Origin: Zygnema cylindricum
Lineage: Eukaryota > Streptophyta > Zygnematophyceae > Zygnematales > Zygnemataceae
Length of the DNA stretch: 64,000 bases
NCBI GenBank assembly: GCA_037447655.1
Contig: JBBHKE010000819.1
Location: 177,497-241,496 of the forward strand
Direction of reading: 5' to 3'
Under the pieces are notes generated by a model that saw nothing but the letters and a program-made list of their open reading frames with translations, was not told the DNA's origin and did not search any database. Shown piece after piece: positions 22,714 to 33,681 of the stretch. Made by a program: the position numbers and the translations under genes. The first letter of the stretch is position 1, and every line of letters starts with the position of its first letter.

Positions 22714-25700
22714 TTATACTTTCTCTCTAACAAAGCTGAGTCTGATGTCCATGTGTTTGGCTTTAAAATGGTGTTTAGGATTGGCAGAAATAGCGATTGC
22801 TGCCTGATTATCACAAAATATTTTCTGCACACCACTCTTAAGGTGACCAAGCTCACCAAGCAAAGACTTGACCCACATCAATTCTTTTACAGCAGAGCAA
22901 GAGGCCATATACTCAGCCTCCATGGTGGACTGAGCAATAACCTTTTGCTGTTTGCTACTCCAACAGCAAGCCCCGTCACCCACATATAATACATATCGAG
23001 AAGTACATCTCCTCATCGGAGCATCACCATAACTGGCATCACTCCAAGTAGTGATGTCAGTATTCTCCCCACCCAAATGCAACCATAGATCTCTAGTTCC
23101 TACCAAGTATCTAAGGACTCTCTTAGCTGCCTCCCAATCCTTCTTAGTGGGAGCATTTAGACTTCTACTCAGCACTCCTACAGCTGCAGCTAAATCCGGC
23201 CGGGTACAATTCATAAAATAGATTAGACTTCGCACTACTTGCCTGTAAGGAATAGTCTGCATGAACTTCTGTTCATCAGGAGATAATTCCTCGTCTAAGA
23301 CTATGACTCCTTCTTCCTCACTCCCCTCACTTCCCTTCTTCAACTCCATTGGAGTTGTACAACTATTAGCTTTATCCATTTGAAATTTTTCAAGCATGTT
23401 CCCTATTGCTTCCTTTTGAGTCAATCTTATAATTTTCCTTTTTCGGTCTCTCTCTACTTGAATTCCCAAAATATATCTTGCTTCTCCCATATCTTTCATT
23501 TCAAATCTCCCCTTAAGATCGGTTTTCAGTTTGTTTATTTTTTCAATTGATTTACTTAATACAAGCAAATCATCAACATAAATTGCAATAAATATCAAAC
23601 CTTCCTCATCTTCGAAAACATAGATTGAGTGATCTGAGCTGATCGGAATATATCCTAGACCGGTAAGAAACTCACCAAGCTTCTTATTCCATTGTCGAGG
23701 CGCCTGTTTTAAACCATAAAGAGATTTAATCAGCCGGCATACCTTACTCTCCTCTCCTTCTTCCACAAACCCTTCGGGTTGTCGCATGAAGATCTCCTCT
23801 TCCAATTTTCCATGCAAAAAAGCTGTTTTGACGTCCATCTGGTGCACTTCCATGTCTTCCGCCGCTGCTAAACTGAGAAGTATGCGGACGGAGGGAAATC
23901 TGACCACCGGGGCAAAGGTTTCCTCGTAGTCAATTCCTTCCTTTTGTGTAAATCCCTTTGCCACTAGTCTGGCCTTGTAGCGCTCGATTGTGTTATCTGG
24001 GTTCAGTTTTAGTTTGAAAACCAACTTACAACCGGTTGGTTTTCGGTTAGGTGGGCAGTCCACCAGCTCCCAAGTATCGGCTGCCATGATTGAAGCCATC
24101 TCCTCATTGATGGCTGTCTTCCACCGGTTTCTTTCTGGACAAGTCATCTCCTCTCCATAAGTTTGAGGTTCATCTTGATGAGATAGTTTAGTTACCTTGT
24201 TATTAACCTGTTTTTCTTGCAGTCTTTTGCTACTTCTCCTCCCCCCCTCAAAATCTGAGGCCGGAATAGATGGTTCTCGTGGATTCTTTCGAACAAACTC
24301 GGCTTCTCCCCTATCCCTTGATTCCGAATCAATTTCCACCACGTCTTCTGCTTTGAGTAGAGTTGTCACTGGAGTTTCCACAGCCGAGTCCTTTTCGGTC
24401 TGATTTGTTCCTGCAAGAATGTCATCCTCTCTAAAACCTGGATAGTTAGGAAGCTCAAAGTCATCGGAATTTTTCTGACTCAAATCTGATTTTTACTGAC
24501 TTCGTATATTTGAGGGATCCACAGACTTTCCTTCATCCATAACTACTAGATGCTTTACTAAGATTATATCTTCCCTTTTTAGATCATAAACTCTATATCC
24601 TTTAACATCTTCATCATATCCTAATAAGTATCCTGGTTTTCCTTTAGGATCTAGCTTCCAATTGGACCAATCAGTATCTAGACTGAACACTTGACTGCCG
24701 AAAACCTTTAAGTGAGATATGTCTGGTTTCCGGCCTGTCCATCTCTCATAAGGTGTTTGATCTCTTATAGCTGAAGTAAGAACTCTATTCTTGAGGTAAT
24801 TAGCACAGTTCATTGCTTCTGCCCAAAACCTTTTCCCTATCTTTTTATCTGACAACATACTTCTAGCACTATCACTTAGTGTTCTATTTAACCTTTCAGC
24901 TACCCCATTCTGTTCAAGATTTTCTGGAACTGTCTTTTGGTGTTGAACCCCATCTTCCCTCAGAAAATCCTTAAACTGGTTAGAAGTATACTCTCCACCA
25001 TTGTCACTCCTTACTCTCTTGATTGGAGTTTCATGGAGTTTTTCGCTCCATGCTTTATATTGTCTAAAACAATCCTCAGCTTCGGAATTGTTTTTCAAAA
25101 AATATACCCGGGAATACCGAGACCAATCATCAGTTATAGTCATCATAAATCTCTTCCCCCCCGGTGAGGGCACTTTAGCCGGTCCCCAAATATCTGTGTG
25201 TACTAGATCTATAATTTTTTCTCCCTTATAGGTGGTTGACTTAGGAAAGGGTAATCTGTGTGCTTTACCTTGAGCACATCCACTACAATCACTTATATCA
25301 TCACTCTCACTGAACTGAATCCCTTCCACCACTCCCATCTTTTTCATCTCTCTTAACTTATCTAGATTCACATGCCCAAGCCTCTTATGCCACATCATAA
25401 TATCATGAACACCAGCATAATAAAGTTTCTTCTTTTCATTACTTAAGATCAACCTAAACATCCCATGGCTACCTTTCTCAGCAATGAAATAGACATCATC
25501 CTCAAAACTAGCAGTAAAGACTCCTTCCCTAGTGCTAGTAAAAAAACCCTTATCATCTAATACTGATGTAGAGATAAGATTTTTGTTCAGCTCCGGAATA
25601 AACAATACATCGGAGAATGTTAATATGGATGTCTTTCCTTCTACTAACACTTTTAGATCTACCGATCCTACAAGAGTAGTGGTGACTATCCTCCCATCCC

Positions 25701-26943
25701 CGTACTCTATTTCTACGGTGGGAATCTTTCTTATCTTAGTGAACAGGTGTCTATCCTCACACATGTGCATGGAGGCACCTGAATCTACAATCCAGCCTGC
25801 TTCACCTTTCAATCCACCGTAAGCACATTTCTGCCTTCGAGGAATTTCGACCTCATTTTTCGCCTCCAACTCCTCATCCAAAAGGAGCTCATCGTCCTCG
25901 TCCTCGGATTCAGCCTCAAGTACCTCTGTGACAAGGGCCTTTTTCTTTCCTCTCGGGGTACCACCGGTCTGCCCCTCCTTTAACCGAAGCTCGGTTAGCT
26001 TAGTGCACTCTGCCATATAGTGCCCCGGTTTCTTACAAAAGTGACATAGTCCTTTGGGAGCCCTTGGTTCGAACTCATCGGCCTGTTTTTTATGCTCCCT
26101 ACACCTATAGTTTCCGACCGGTTTTCGGGAATCCCTGTTCCTCCAATCAGTCGCTGTTGCCAAGGCTTGGCCACTCTTTCCTCCCCTTCGGATCTCAAGT
26201 GTATTCTCTTGAACGAGAATCATCCCTACCACTGAGTTCCATATCCACCTTGAGTCAGGCAAGTCCTGCACACGGTAAACTATGTTCACGAACTCATCAA
26301 GTAATTTCATCAGTAAACAGTTAACCTTTTCTTTTTCACTAAAATCTTTTCCCGCACTCTGTAGCTCCATGAAGAGTGTAGCAAGCTCATTGCAAAAATC
26401 CAACATATTTCCCCCTTTGTATACATACTCCTTAACTTTCTGATCAGCCAACTGTTGTTGCTGAATCGTACCACTTCGGTACATCTCTATGAGAGCCATC
26501 CAAAGATCGGATGCTCTTTCTACCTGCAAATGAGGACATGCAAGTCCTTGAGTGAGATGGCGTAGGATGAAGTGCTTTGCCGCCATATTGTTGAAGTCCC
26601 AGGTTTCAGTATCATTCTCCTCATTCCTCGGAATAGGTGACATGAATGTCGAACCAGTTGCTATTGGTGTGGTCGTCTCTTTCTCCTTTCCTTTGTCCAC
26701 CACCTCTCCTTCTTTTGTTTCCTCCGTTCAAGGTGGGTCCTCTTTCCTGGTGAATCTGGTTCCTCCAAACCCTGGAGGAATTCCAAGACTTGATGGACGC
26801 CCCAATCGTCCACTCACTATCCCCCAAAACCTTTTTTCGCATAGAGCTCCTATCATCATACTTTCCCAGTATATGAAGCCAGTTCCATTAAAGATTGGTA
26901 CCCTAGAGGGTGGGCCCATAACCTGTGACTCTGAGACCTCCAT
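22714..26943 (-). pseudogene. Copia Gag-Pol, internal domain 2, broken
   Basis: Same domain order as internal domain 1 and nearly identical. Frames: 26943-26728 (Gag N-terminus, starts in the LTR), 26703-24493 (736 codons; knuckle CHFCKKPGHYMAEC at 220-233, DSGA at 307-310, integrase H439, H444, C473, C476, catalytic D504, D567 and E603 with D-x35-E spacing), 24483-22714 (589 codons; YVDD near 302, RNase H SDASYGD, EAEY, CDNQ). It shares the gag TGA, the A-run frameshift and the W-to-L change with domain 1. It adds a 1-nt loss near 24510 and a TAA after FVREKV. The integrase core is intact here, unlike in domain 1. Confidence 0.87.
26909..26923 (-). other. Primer-binding site of internal domain 2
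   Basis: Minus strand GGTTATGGGCCCACC abutting LTR3; exact complement of the plant iMet anticodon arm, as at 21507-21521. Confidence 0.8.
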
Positions 26944-27974
26944 AAGTCCTTAGAGTAGACAGCTTTCAAGAAACCTCTAGGATAATCCTGACCCCTTTGT
27001 GTTCCAGCAAAAATAACTGCCACCCTGGCAGACAAAAAACCCTGACCACCTCCACCCTTGTAAAGGCAAGACTCCCTTGAGTCGGTAGCAAAAAGAATCT
27101 CTGAATTTGCTCCCCTGAGTAGTAAGTTATGGAGGGTCAAATTTGACCTTTTGTACAGAAGCTCTCTGGGAGAGGGGGTCCTATCTTCTAATTTTTCTAA
27201 GTCCTACCTCTCTCACAGACTCTATCTACTGATGTACGGAACCAATCAGAATACAGTTCCGTACGCAAAAGTACAGCTGCCGGTGTACTTTATGTACGGA
27301 CATTGTACGACATGGCCAAAATGTCGACACATGTCAAATCCGGATTCGGTGCCATAATCTTCGGAGATTCCACAATTCAACGGAATTTCGCCACGCGTCA
27401 TCCAATGTGGCGATGGCCACAAACCGCCGAAATCTTCCTCCGCGATCTCGGCGCTAATCCCGGCCGTCCGATTAAATTCGGCTTTAATCGTAGCCGTAAT
27501 AAATACATGCGCGGTATTTGTTTCATTTACGAAACAAATGCGCGGTACTGATTTGTGTCCGTACCGTAATCCGTACTTTACACATTTACCGGATCTATGT
27601 ATCCCGTAATAAATTACAGTTAAATGGTTTATCGCACGTATATCTATTTAAATAATTATCAAACTATATAGTATGTAACACTACCGCTAGACTTAACGGC
27701 TAAGGCTACCGGCTATTTCCTATCTGCCGGCCGGTAGGTTCAAGGATCAAATCCTGCCACCGGCACATACCTTTTAAATAAATAAATAAACCCTAATATA
27801 AAATTCGCGTAAACCTCGGGATAGCCAAGGTAGCCATGGCTCTAGCTTCCTCTCCAATTTCTCAGTGACTGCGACAAGTTTGAGAGTTGGAGAGAGAAGT
27901 TAGAGATAGACTGCCTCGACTTCTATATTTTTTTTCAGACCTAGAAAATACTAATAAAACCATTAGTTTCTACA
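26924..27974 (-). repeat. 5' LTR of the tandem composite (LTR3)
   Basis: Minus-strand TGTAGAAAC...GAGTCACA, followed on the plus strand by ATACC, the copy of the left flank. Its W-box palindrome reads GGTCAAATTTGACC (27135-27148): changed at one base but still palindromic. Confidence 0.87.
27682..27775 (+). other. tRNA-like module in LTR3 (antisense to element)
   Basis: A-box-like TAGACTTAACGG (27688-27699), B box GGATCAAATCC (27744-27754), outer stem TGCCGG/CCGGCA, TTTT at 27772-27775. Confidence 0.6.
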
Positions 27975-28191
27975 ATACCCTATATAACATATATTGCTAT
28001 ACCCTATACAACATACATCCCTATATCCTTTATAACATACATTGCTTTACCTATCCAACATACATTGTTATACGACATACAACATACATCGCTATACCCA
28101 ATACAACAAACATCGCTATACCCTATACAACAAACATCGCTATACTTTGTATAGCATACATCGCTATACCCTATACAACATACATCGTTAT
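27975..28191 (+). repeat. Minisatellite block 3 (~24-bp unit)
   Basis: About nine degenerate units of the 13490 and 16026 type. With block 2 it would form one ~300-bp array if the copia composite were removed. Element C begins at its right edge. Confidence 0.78.
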
Positions 28192-29200
28192 TGTTGAAAT
28201 TTTTAGATTTATAAGGTGTTTTCTAGGTCTAAATATATCAGTATAAAAAGGAAAAGAAAAAGGGCGGACAGCCTGCCTCCACCTCCTCTCTCAAACCACC
28301 ATACTTGTTGTAGTGACTATATGATAGAGAGATTGGTTGAGCCATGGCTGCCTTAGTTCGGCAAGCAAGACTAAAGAGTGACTTATGTCATTCTCAACAA
28401 AAGGTTGAGTGCGGTAAGACTCGAACCTCCAACCGGTAGAGTACAGCGTAGCCGTTAGCTCTATCCAATATGTCGTAGAAATCCGTTAGATCTTATGGGG
28501 TGTGATATATATTTAAACATGTACATGATCTTGAAATTGATTAACTGAAATATGAACAAAGGAATATACAACTAGTCGAAGTTTCAGTGCAGACGTCATT
28601 TCGCACAAACAAATGAATCGCACATTTGTTTCGACGACTGACATTTAATGTCAGATTTGATCCGACGGCGTCTATCACTGCCGAGATCGTGGAATGGTCA
28701 CTTTTAGCGTTTATGGACGTGGCATGACCCAGCGCCACGTGGAGGGATAACATTTGGTCGCAAGAATTCCGAGGAGCATACGAACGAGTGGAATGGTGAC
28801 ACGCGTCCACTCAATGGCCTTGTCGTACACCAGCCGTACAAAAAGTACATCGGCGTAGTATCTTTTTTGTACTTTACAGTTGTGTGATTGATTCGTACTT
28901 TAGTAGATAAGGGTTGTGAGAAAGGTTTAAGATTTAGGAAATTTGGTAGGTAGACACCTCTCTCTTAGAGAGCTTTGTATAAAATTGGCATTTTTGCCGA
29001 CTCATAACTTATCAGCTCGTTGGCGGTTTTTTAGTGATTCTTTTTGCTGCGGACTCACCGGAGTTTAGGCTGCATAAGGGTGCAGTCAAACTGTCAGTTT
29101 GCCTTCTTGGGCAACAGTGGTTATGGCTTGAAGTGGGTTAGATAACAACTATCTAGAGGCTTCTTGAATTCTGTAGTCCAATGGAGGACACAGAATTGGA
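28192..29200 (+). repeat. 5' LTR of element C
   Basis: TGTTGAAATT...GAATTGGA; related LTRs (J, K) end TTGCA, so the last bases are mutated. Only moderately similar to the A/M-type LTRs but with the same plan: hairpin, tRNA-like module, CATTTGTTTC motif. Confidence 0.75.
28410..28480 (-). other. tRNA-like module in the C 5' LTR (antisense to element)
   Basis: B box GGTTCGAGTCT (minus, 28427-28417), the closest here to the canonical GGTTCGANTCC. GGTTGG lies before it and an A-box-like region (GGATAGAGCTAACGG) near 28470. Confidence 0.5.
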
Positions 29201-29748
29201 GGTTATGGGCCCACCCTCTAGGGTGCCCACTTTGAATGTATTAGGGTTCATCTATAGGAAAGCCATGATGATGGGGGATTTGTGCGAAAAACGATACTGG
29301 GGTATCGTCCTTAGACAATTGAAACATCCACCTTCAAGAACTCCACCAAGATTTGGAGGAGTTAGGTTTCTTGTAGCAGCGACTGCTTCAGCGGAGGAGG
29401 CAGATGATGGGGACAAGAGTGTGTTCGAAAAAGGGAAAGGGAAGGAGACACCTCTCACTCCTATAGCTACGGCACCGCGATCGGCGGCCGTGAAGACCGT
29501 GGAGAACGATACTTAAATGTGGGAAGACGTAAACATGGCTGCCAAGAACTTCATTCAAAGGCACCTCACTCAAGATTTGGCCACCTCTTACATTCACATT
29601 TACAACGCCGAGGAGTTGTGGGTGAGTTTGGTGGAGATCTATACAGCTGTTAATATTCAGGAGCTCTAGTTGGCTGAGCAAAATCTAGTGAGTTACACTT
29701 ACAAAAGAGGAAAGATGTTAGATTATTATAATGATCTTTCTTGCTTGT
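29181..29748 (+). pseudogene. Element C gag, N-terminal part
   Basis: Starts at ATG 29181 inside the LTR and reads through the primer site (MEDTELEVMGPPSRVP). It continues with the conserved MMMGDLCEKRYWGIV block, stops after VENDT (TAA), and then reads WEDVNMAAKNF and ELWVSLVEIY to 29748, where element D is inserted. The Gag core (helical, RNA-coating) is recognisable only by similarity to the other copies. Confidence 0.7.
29201..29215 (+). other. Primer-binding site of element C
   Basis: GGTTATGGGCCCACC directly after the LTR, identical to the site in the A-type elements although the LTRs have diverged. Confidence 0.8.
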
Positions 29749-30798
29749 TGTAGAAATTAATGGTTTATTAAAGTATTTTCTAGGTCTAAATAGAAATATG
29801 AAAGAAGCCGAGGCAGTCTACCTCTAACTTCTCTCTCCAACTCTCAAACTTATCGCAGTCACTGAGAATTTGGAGAGGAAGCTAGAGCCATGGCTACCTA
29901 TGCTATCCTGAGGTTTACGGAAAAAATATATTAGGGGGTTATTAAGTAAAATGATATGCGGCGGCCATAGGATTTGAACCTGGTACCTGCCGGACGGCAA
30001 GCTGCAGGTAGACGGTAACCTTTGCTGTTAAGTCTTGAAGTAGTGTTGAGTACCATATGGTTTGATAATTAATTAAACATTAATACGTAGGATAAATCAT
30101 TTAACTGTAATTGTTTACGAAATACATAGAACCGGTATTGTAAAAGTACGGATTGCCGTACAGATAAGAAATCAATACCGCACATTGATTTCATAAGCGA
30201 AACAAATACCGAGCATGTATTTACTACGGCTACGATCAAATTTGAATTTAATCGGACGGCCGGAATTAGCGCCGAGATCGCGGAGGAAAAATTCGGCGGT
30301 TTGTGGTCATCGCCACATCGGATGACACGTGGCAAAATTACATTGGATCGTGGTATATTCAGAGATTACGGCACCGAATCGGGATATGACATGTGTCGAC
30401 ATTAAGGCCATGTTGTACAATTTCCGTACATAAAGTACACCGGTGGCTATACTTTTGTGTACGGAACTGTAATCTGATTGGCTGCGTTCACCAGTAGATA
30501 GAGTATGTGAGAGAGATAGGACTTAGAAAAATTAGGAGATAGGATCCTCTCTCCCATAGAGCTTCTGTACAAAAGGTCAACTTTGACCCTCCATAACTTA
30601 CTGCTCATGGGAGCAAATTCAAAGATTCTTTTTGCTATAGACTCAGGGGAGTCTTGCCTTCACAGAGGTGCAAATGGTCAGAGTTTTTGTATGACAGGGT
30701 GGCAGTTGATCTTGCTGAAACACAAAGGGGTCAAGATTATCCTAGAGGCTTCTTAGAAGCTGTCCATTCTGAGGACTTATGGAGGTCCCAGAGTTTTA
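29749..30798 (+). repeat. 5' LTR of element D
   Basis: TGTAGAAATTAATGG...CAGAGTTTTA, 1050 bp like LTR1-3 and M. Inverted W-box pair at 30575-30588. The end reads TTTTA, as in the M 5' LTR, placing a stop in the LTR-initiated gag frame. Confidence 0.82.
29955..30045 (-). other. tRNA-like module in the D LTR (antisense to element)
   Basis: B box GGTTCAAATCC (minus, 29980-29970) fits the Pol III consensus well, with CCAGG before it. A-box-like AAGACTTAACAG near 30036-30025. Confidence 0.6.
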
Positions 30799-30802
30799 GG
30801 CT

Positions 30803-33681
30803 ATGGGCCCACCCTCTAGGGTACCAATCTTTAATGGAACTGGCTTCATACACTGGGAAAGTATGATGATAGGAGCTTTATGCGAAAAAAGGTTTTGGGG
30901 GATAGTGAGTGGATGATTAGGGCGTCCATCAAGTCTTGGAATCCCTCCAGGGTTTTGGAGGAAGCTGATTCACCAGGAAAACGATCCACCTTCAACGGAG
31001 GAGACAACGGAAGGAGAGGTGGTGGACAAAAGAAAGGAGAAGGAGACTACCACACCAATAGCAACGGGTTCGGCATTTATGTCACCTATTTCGAGGAACG
31101 AGGAGAATGATACTGAAACCTAAGACTTCAACAATATGGCGGCAAAGTACTTCATCCTACGCCATCTCACTCAAGGACTCGCATGTTCTCATTTGCAGGT
31201 AGAATGGGCATCCGATCTTTGGATGGCTCTCATAGAGATGTACCGAAGTGGTACGATTCAGCAACAACAGTTGGCTGATCAGAAAGTTAAGGAGTATGTA
31301 TACAAAAGGGGAAATATGTTGGATTTTTGCAATGAGCTTGCTACACTCTTCATGGAGCTAGAGAGTGCGGGAAAAGATTTTAGTGAAAAAGAAAAGGTTA
31401 ATTGTTTACTAATGAAGTTACCCGATGAGTTTGAGAACATAGTCAACCGTGTGCAGCACTTGCCGGACTCAAGGTGGATATGGAACTCAGTGGTAGGGAT
31501 GATTCTCGTTCGAGAGAATACAATTGAGATCCGAAGGGGAGGAAAGTGTGGCCAAGCCTTGGCAATAGCGACCGATTGGAGGAACAAGGATTCCCGAAAA
31601 CCAGTCGGAAACTATGGGGTTAGGGAGCAGAAAAAACAGACTGACGAGTTTGAACCAAGGGCTCCCAAAGGTTTATGTTTTTGTAAGAAACCAGGGCACT
31701 TTATGGCAGAGTGCACTAAGCTAACCGAGCTTTGGTTAAAGGAGGGGCAGACCGGTGGTACCCCGAGAGGAAAGAAAAAGGCCCTTGTCACAGAATTACT
31801 TGAGGCGGAATCCGAGGACGAGGACGATGAGCTCTTTTTGGATGAGGAGTTGGAGGCGAAAAATTAGGTCAAAATTCTACGAAGGCAGAAATGTGCTTAC
31901 GGCGGATTGAAAGGTGAAGCAGGTTGGATTACAGATTCAAGTGCCTCCATGCACATGTGTAAGGATAGGCACCTGTTCACTAAGATAAGAAAGATTCCCA
32001 CCGTAGAGATAGAGTACGGGGATGGGAGGATACTCACCACTACTCTTGTAGGATCGGTAGATCTGAAAGTGTTAGTAGAAAGAAAGACATCCATATTAAC
32101 ATTCTCCGATGTATTTTTTATTCCGGAGCTGAACAAAAACCTTATCTCTACATCTGTATTAGATGATAAGGGTTTTTTCACTAGCACTAGGGAAGGAGTC
32201 TTTACTGCTAGTTTTGAGGAGGATGTCTATTTCATTGCTGAGAAAGGTAGCCATAGGATGTTTAGGCTGATTTTAAGTAATGAAACGAAGAAACTTTATT
32301 ATGCTGGTGTTCATGATATTATGATGTGGTAAAAGAGGCTTGGGCATGTGAATCTAGATAAGTTAAGGGAGATGAAAAAGATGGGAGTGGTGGAAGGGAT
32401 TCAGTTTAGTGAGAGTGATGATATAAGTGATTGTAGTGGATGTGCTCAAGGTAAAGCACACAGATTACCTTTTCCTACAACAGCAACCTATATGGGAGAA
32501 AAAATTCTAGATCTAGTACACACAGATATTTGGGGACCGGCTAAAGTGCCCTCACCAGGGGGGGAGAGATTTATGATGACTATAACTGATGATTGGTCTC
32601 GGTATTCCTGGGTGTATTTTTTGAAAAATAAGTTAGAAGCTCAGGATTGTTTTAGACAATATAAAGTATGGAGCGAAAAACTCCATGAAACTCCAATGAA
32701 GAGAGTAAGGAGTGAGAATGGTGGAGGATATACTTTTAACAAGTTTGAGGATTTTCTTAGGGAAGATGGGGTCCAACACCAAAAGACAGTTCCAAAAAAT
32801 CCGGAACAGAATGGGGTAGGTGAAAGGTTAAATAGAACACTAAGTGATAGGGCTAGAAATATGTTGTCAGATAAAACGATAGGAAAAAGGTTTTGGGCAG
32901 AAGCAATGAACTGTGCTAATTACCTCAAAAATAGAGTTCTTACTTCAGCTATAAAAGATCAAACACCTTATGAGAGATGGATAGGCCGGAAACCAGACAT
33001 ATCTCACTTAAAAGTTTTCGGCAGTCAAGTATTCAGTCTAGATACAGATTGGTCTAATTGGAAGCTAGATCCTAAAGGATAACCAGGATACTTGTTAGGA
33101 TATGATGAGGATGTTAAATGATATAGAGTTTATGATCTAAAAATGGAAGATATAATCTTCGTAAAGCATCTAGTAGTCATGGATGAAGGAAAGTCTGTGG
33201 ACCCCTTCAAATATACAAAGTCAGTAAAAATCAGATTTGAGTCTAAAAATTCCGATGACTTTGAGCTTCCTAACTATCCAGGTTTTAGAGAAGATGACAT
33301 TCTTGCAGATACAAATCAGACCGAAAAAGACTCGGCTGTGGAAACTCCAGTGACAACTCTACCCGAAGCGAAAGACGTGGTGGAAATTGATTCGGAATCA
33401 ACGGATAGGGGAGAAGCTGAGATTGTTCGAAAGAATCCACGAGAACTATCTATTCCGGCCTCAGATTTTTAGGGGGGAAGGAGAAGTAGCAAAAGATTGC
33501 AAGAAAAATAGGTTTATAACAAGGTAACAAAACTATCTCATCAAGATGAACCTCAGACTTATGGAGAGGCGATGACTTGTCAAGAAAGAAACCGGTGGAA
33601 GACAGCCATCAATGAGGAGATGGCCTCAATTATGGCAGCCGATACTTGGGAGCTGGTGGATTGTCCACCTAACCGAAAACC
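30803..33681 (+). pseudogene. Element D Gag-Pol, broken and 3'-truncated
   Basis: Gag restarts at ATG 30803 (MGPPSRVPIFNGTGF) but stops after GIVSG (TGA). Later frames: 31136-31867 (Gag core; knuckle LCFCKKPGHFMAEC, one residue short and so lacking CX2C), 31907-32332 (protease, DSGA changed to DSSA, then GAG-pre-integrase ending in a stop at the first zinc His), 32348-33082 (integrase; HTDIWGP present, SDNGG changed to SENGG, so the second catalytic Asp is lost), 33143-33472 and on to PPNRK before the breakpoint. Many stops and catalytic changes show long inactivity. Confidence 0.8.

Larger units (their letters stand above)
16119..27974 (-). mobile_element. Tandem copia composite: LTR-internal-LTR-internal-LTR
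   Basis: On the minus strand two complete internal domains (26923-22572 and 21521-17169) share a middle LTR. LTRs lie at 26924-27974, 21522-22571 and 16119-17168. The whole unit is flanked by a single direct repeat ATACC (16114-16118 and 27975-27979); no duplication flanks the middle LTR. LTRs (1050, 1050, 1051 bp) and internal domains (4353, 4352 bp) are nearly identical. Unequal recombination between LTRs, giving a tandem duplication, fits best. Both halves carry the same disabling changes, so neither is autonomous. Because the ATACC lies within a repeated minisatellite unit, the duplication is somewhat less secure than in unique DNA. Confidence 0.85.
29749..33681 (+). mobile_element. Element D: copia element nested in C gag, 3'-truncated
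   Basis: A-type 5' LTR (29749-30798), primer site GGCTATGGGCCCACC (30799-30813, one mismatch), gag, protease, integrase and the first residues of the RT region. The sequence then breaks at about 33681 and passes directly into element C integrase sequence. D therefore lost RT, RNase H and its 3' LTR in a deletion that also removed part of C. Left flank CTTGT (29744-29748); the right flank is gone. Confidence 0.78.

Noticed and set aside
13490-28191. CRISPR-like array of ~24-bp repeats
   Set aside because: Units are contiguous and degenerate without unique spacers, and the context is eukaryotic; it is a minisatellite.
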